Part shown: one piece after another, positions 6,477-6,895 of the stretch
Layout: every line of letters starts with the position of its first letter
How positions within the stretch are numbered: the first letter of the stretch is position 1
Origin: a bacterium
Lineage (GTDB): Bacteria; Atribacterota; JS1; SB-45; 34-128
Assembly: GCA_018894595.1 (NCBI GenBank)
Contig: JAHIPN010000169.1
Coordinates: 1 to 6,895 of the forward strand
Direction: 5' to 3'
DNA length: 6,895 nucleotides
Notes under the pieces: generated by a model
Databases searched by the model: none
The model's input: the letters and a program-made list of their open reading frames with translations, nothing else
Told to the model about the DNA's origin: nothing
Program-made: the position numbers and the translations under genes

Positions 6477-6895
6477 TTATTGCATATGGTGTTCGTCATT
6501 GGCGAGTACACAATTAAGAATTTCCAGCCCTTTGATTATATCTTTTATCTCCTGTTCGGAAAGGTTTTTTAGCAGCTGGGTAAAATATTCTTCTTTTTTT
6601 CGGCGAAAATCATTGCAGAATTCTTTACTCTTTCCGGTTAAAGATATTTTTACCACTCGTCGGTCATCTTTAGTGCGTTCGCGTTTTATGATATCTTTTT
6701 TTTCGAGCCTATCCAGGATTCCCGATACAGTGCTGTCAGATAATCCCATTTTTAAACTTAATTCACTTACCTTCTGTTCTCCATGTTTTTCCAGCATCGA
6801 TATTACTGAAAGCTGGGGAAGGGTGAATCCTGAATCCTGTATAGAATGATGAAATTTGTGTCTCATGGACTTGTTGAAATTTCTGGTAAGATTAA
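6477..6895 (-). CDS. MarR-family transcriptional regulator, N-terminus beyond the window
   Basis: This is a winged helix-turn-helix DNA-binding protein, typically a dimeric repressor released by small aromatic or toxic ligands. Visible parts are the LPQLSVISML segment, the recognition region KVSELSLKMGLSDSTVSGILDRLEKKDII, the wing with the family signature DDRR, and a C-terminal dimerisation helix ending in NDEHHMQ. The first in-window ATG (6864-6866) gives only 129 residues and has no Shine-Dalgarno. The frame stays open to the window edge and adds NLTRNFNKS, which fits the first MarR helix. The gene is therefore cut by the window, not truncated in nature; family members are usually 140-150 residues. 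It precedes the MATE gene on the same strand, so it probably regulates itself and the pump. Its operator would lie outside the window. Confidence 0.88.
   Translation of the reverse strand, partial: NLTRNFNKSMRHKFHHSIQDSGFTLPQLSVISMLEKHGEQKVSELSLKMGLSDSTVSGILDRLEKKDIIKRERTKDDRRVVKISLTGKSKEFCNDFRRKKEEYFTQLLKNLSEQEIKDIIKGLEILNCVLANDEHHMQ

Noticed and set aside
5576..6849. Plus-strand reading frames opposite the MATE and MarR genes
   Set aside because: They are shadows of strongly supported minus-strand genes and have no recognisable motifs.
1..6895. CRISPR array, tRNA, rRNA, insertion sequence or phage attachment site
   Set aside because: No regularly spaced repeats, cloverleaf, rRNA-like stretch, transposase or integrase was seen; AAGCAAGCAAG near 3832-3840 is too short to count.

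Overview
The window is AT-rich bacterial DNA with complete genes for a diguanylate cyclase, a secreted von Willebrand factor A (VWA) protein, an L-asparaginase-type amidohydrolase and a MATE efflux pump. A MarR-family regulator gene runs off the right edge. Strong AGGAGG-type ribosome binding sites, hairpin-plus-U terminators, a class I cyclic-di-GMP riboswitch and a MepA-like MATE with a MarR partner suggest an anaerobic Firmicute (Clostridia or Halanaerobia) or a similar AT-rich lineage such as Atribacterota. The sequence alone does not settle the taxonomy.

Layout. 1-134: leader and probable promoter. 135-1676 (+): cytoplasmic PAS-GAF-GGDEF diguanylate cyclase, closed by a strong terminator at 1678-1715. 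1677-2089: a 413-base gene-free stretch holding that terminator, a possible promoter, a clear c-di-GMP-I (GEMM-I) riboswitch at about 1816-1911, and a long purine-rich leader with two Shine-Dalgarno sequences, of which only the second has a start codon. 2090-3688 (+): secreted VWA protein with two diverged copies of a C-terminal beta-rich domain, closed by a terminator at 3739-3780. 3960-5009 (+): asparaginase family enzyme. 5059-6411 (-): MATE transporter, convergent with the asparaginase gene. 6477 to the right edge (-): MarR-family regulator, upstream of and probably co-transcribed with the transporter.

How the genes may work together. The most interesting arrangement is a possible local second-messenger circuit. 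A GGDEF enzyme with intact catalytic and product-inhibition motifs lies next to a gene whose leader carries a c-di-GMP sensor. A terminator separates them, so the link would be through the small molecule rather than a shared transcript. The controlled product is an exported VWA protein, which fits the known role of c-di-GMP in switching surface and adhesion functions. The MarR-MATE pair looks like an ordinary drug-responsive efflux unit, and the asparaginase gene appears to be a stand-alone metabolic gene.

A 27-base element (23 of 27 identical) occurs just after two stop codons, at 1679-1705 and 5028-5054. In the first copy it forms the terminator hairpin, so it may be a dispersed genomic repeat reused as a transcript end.
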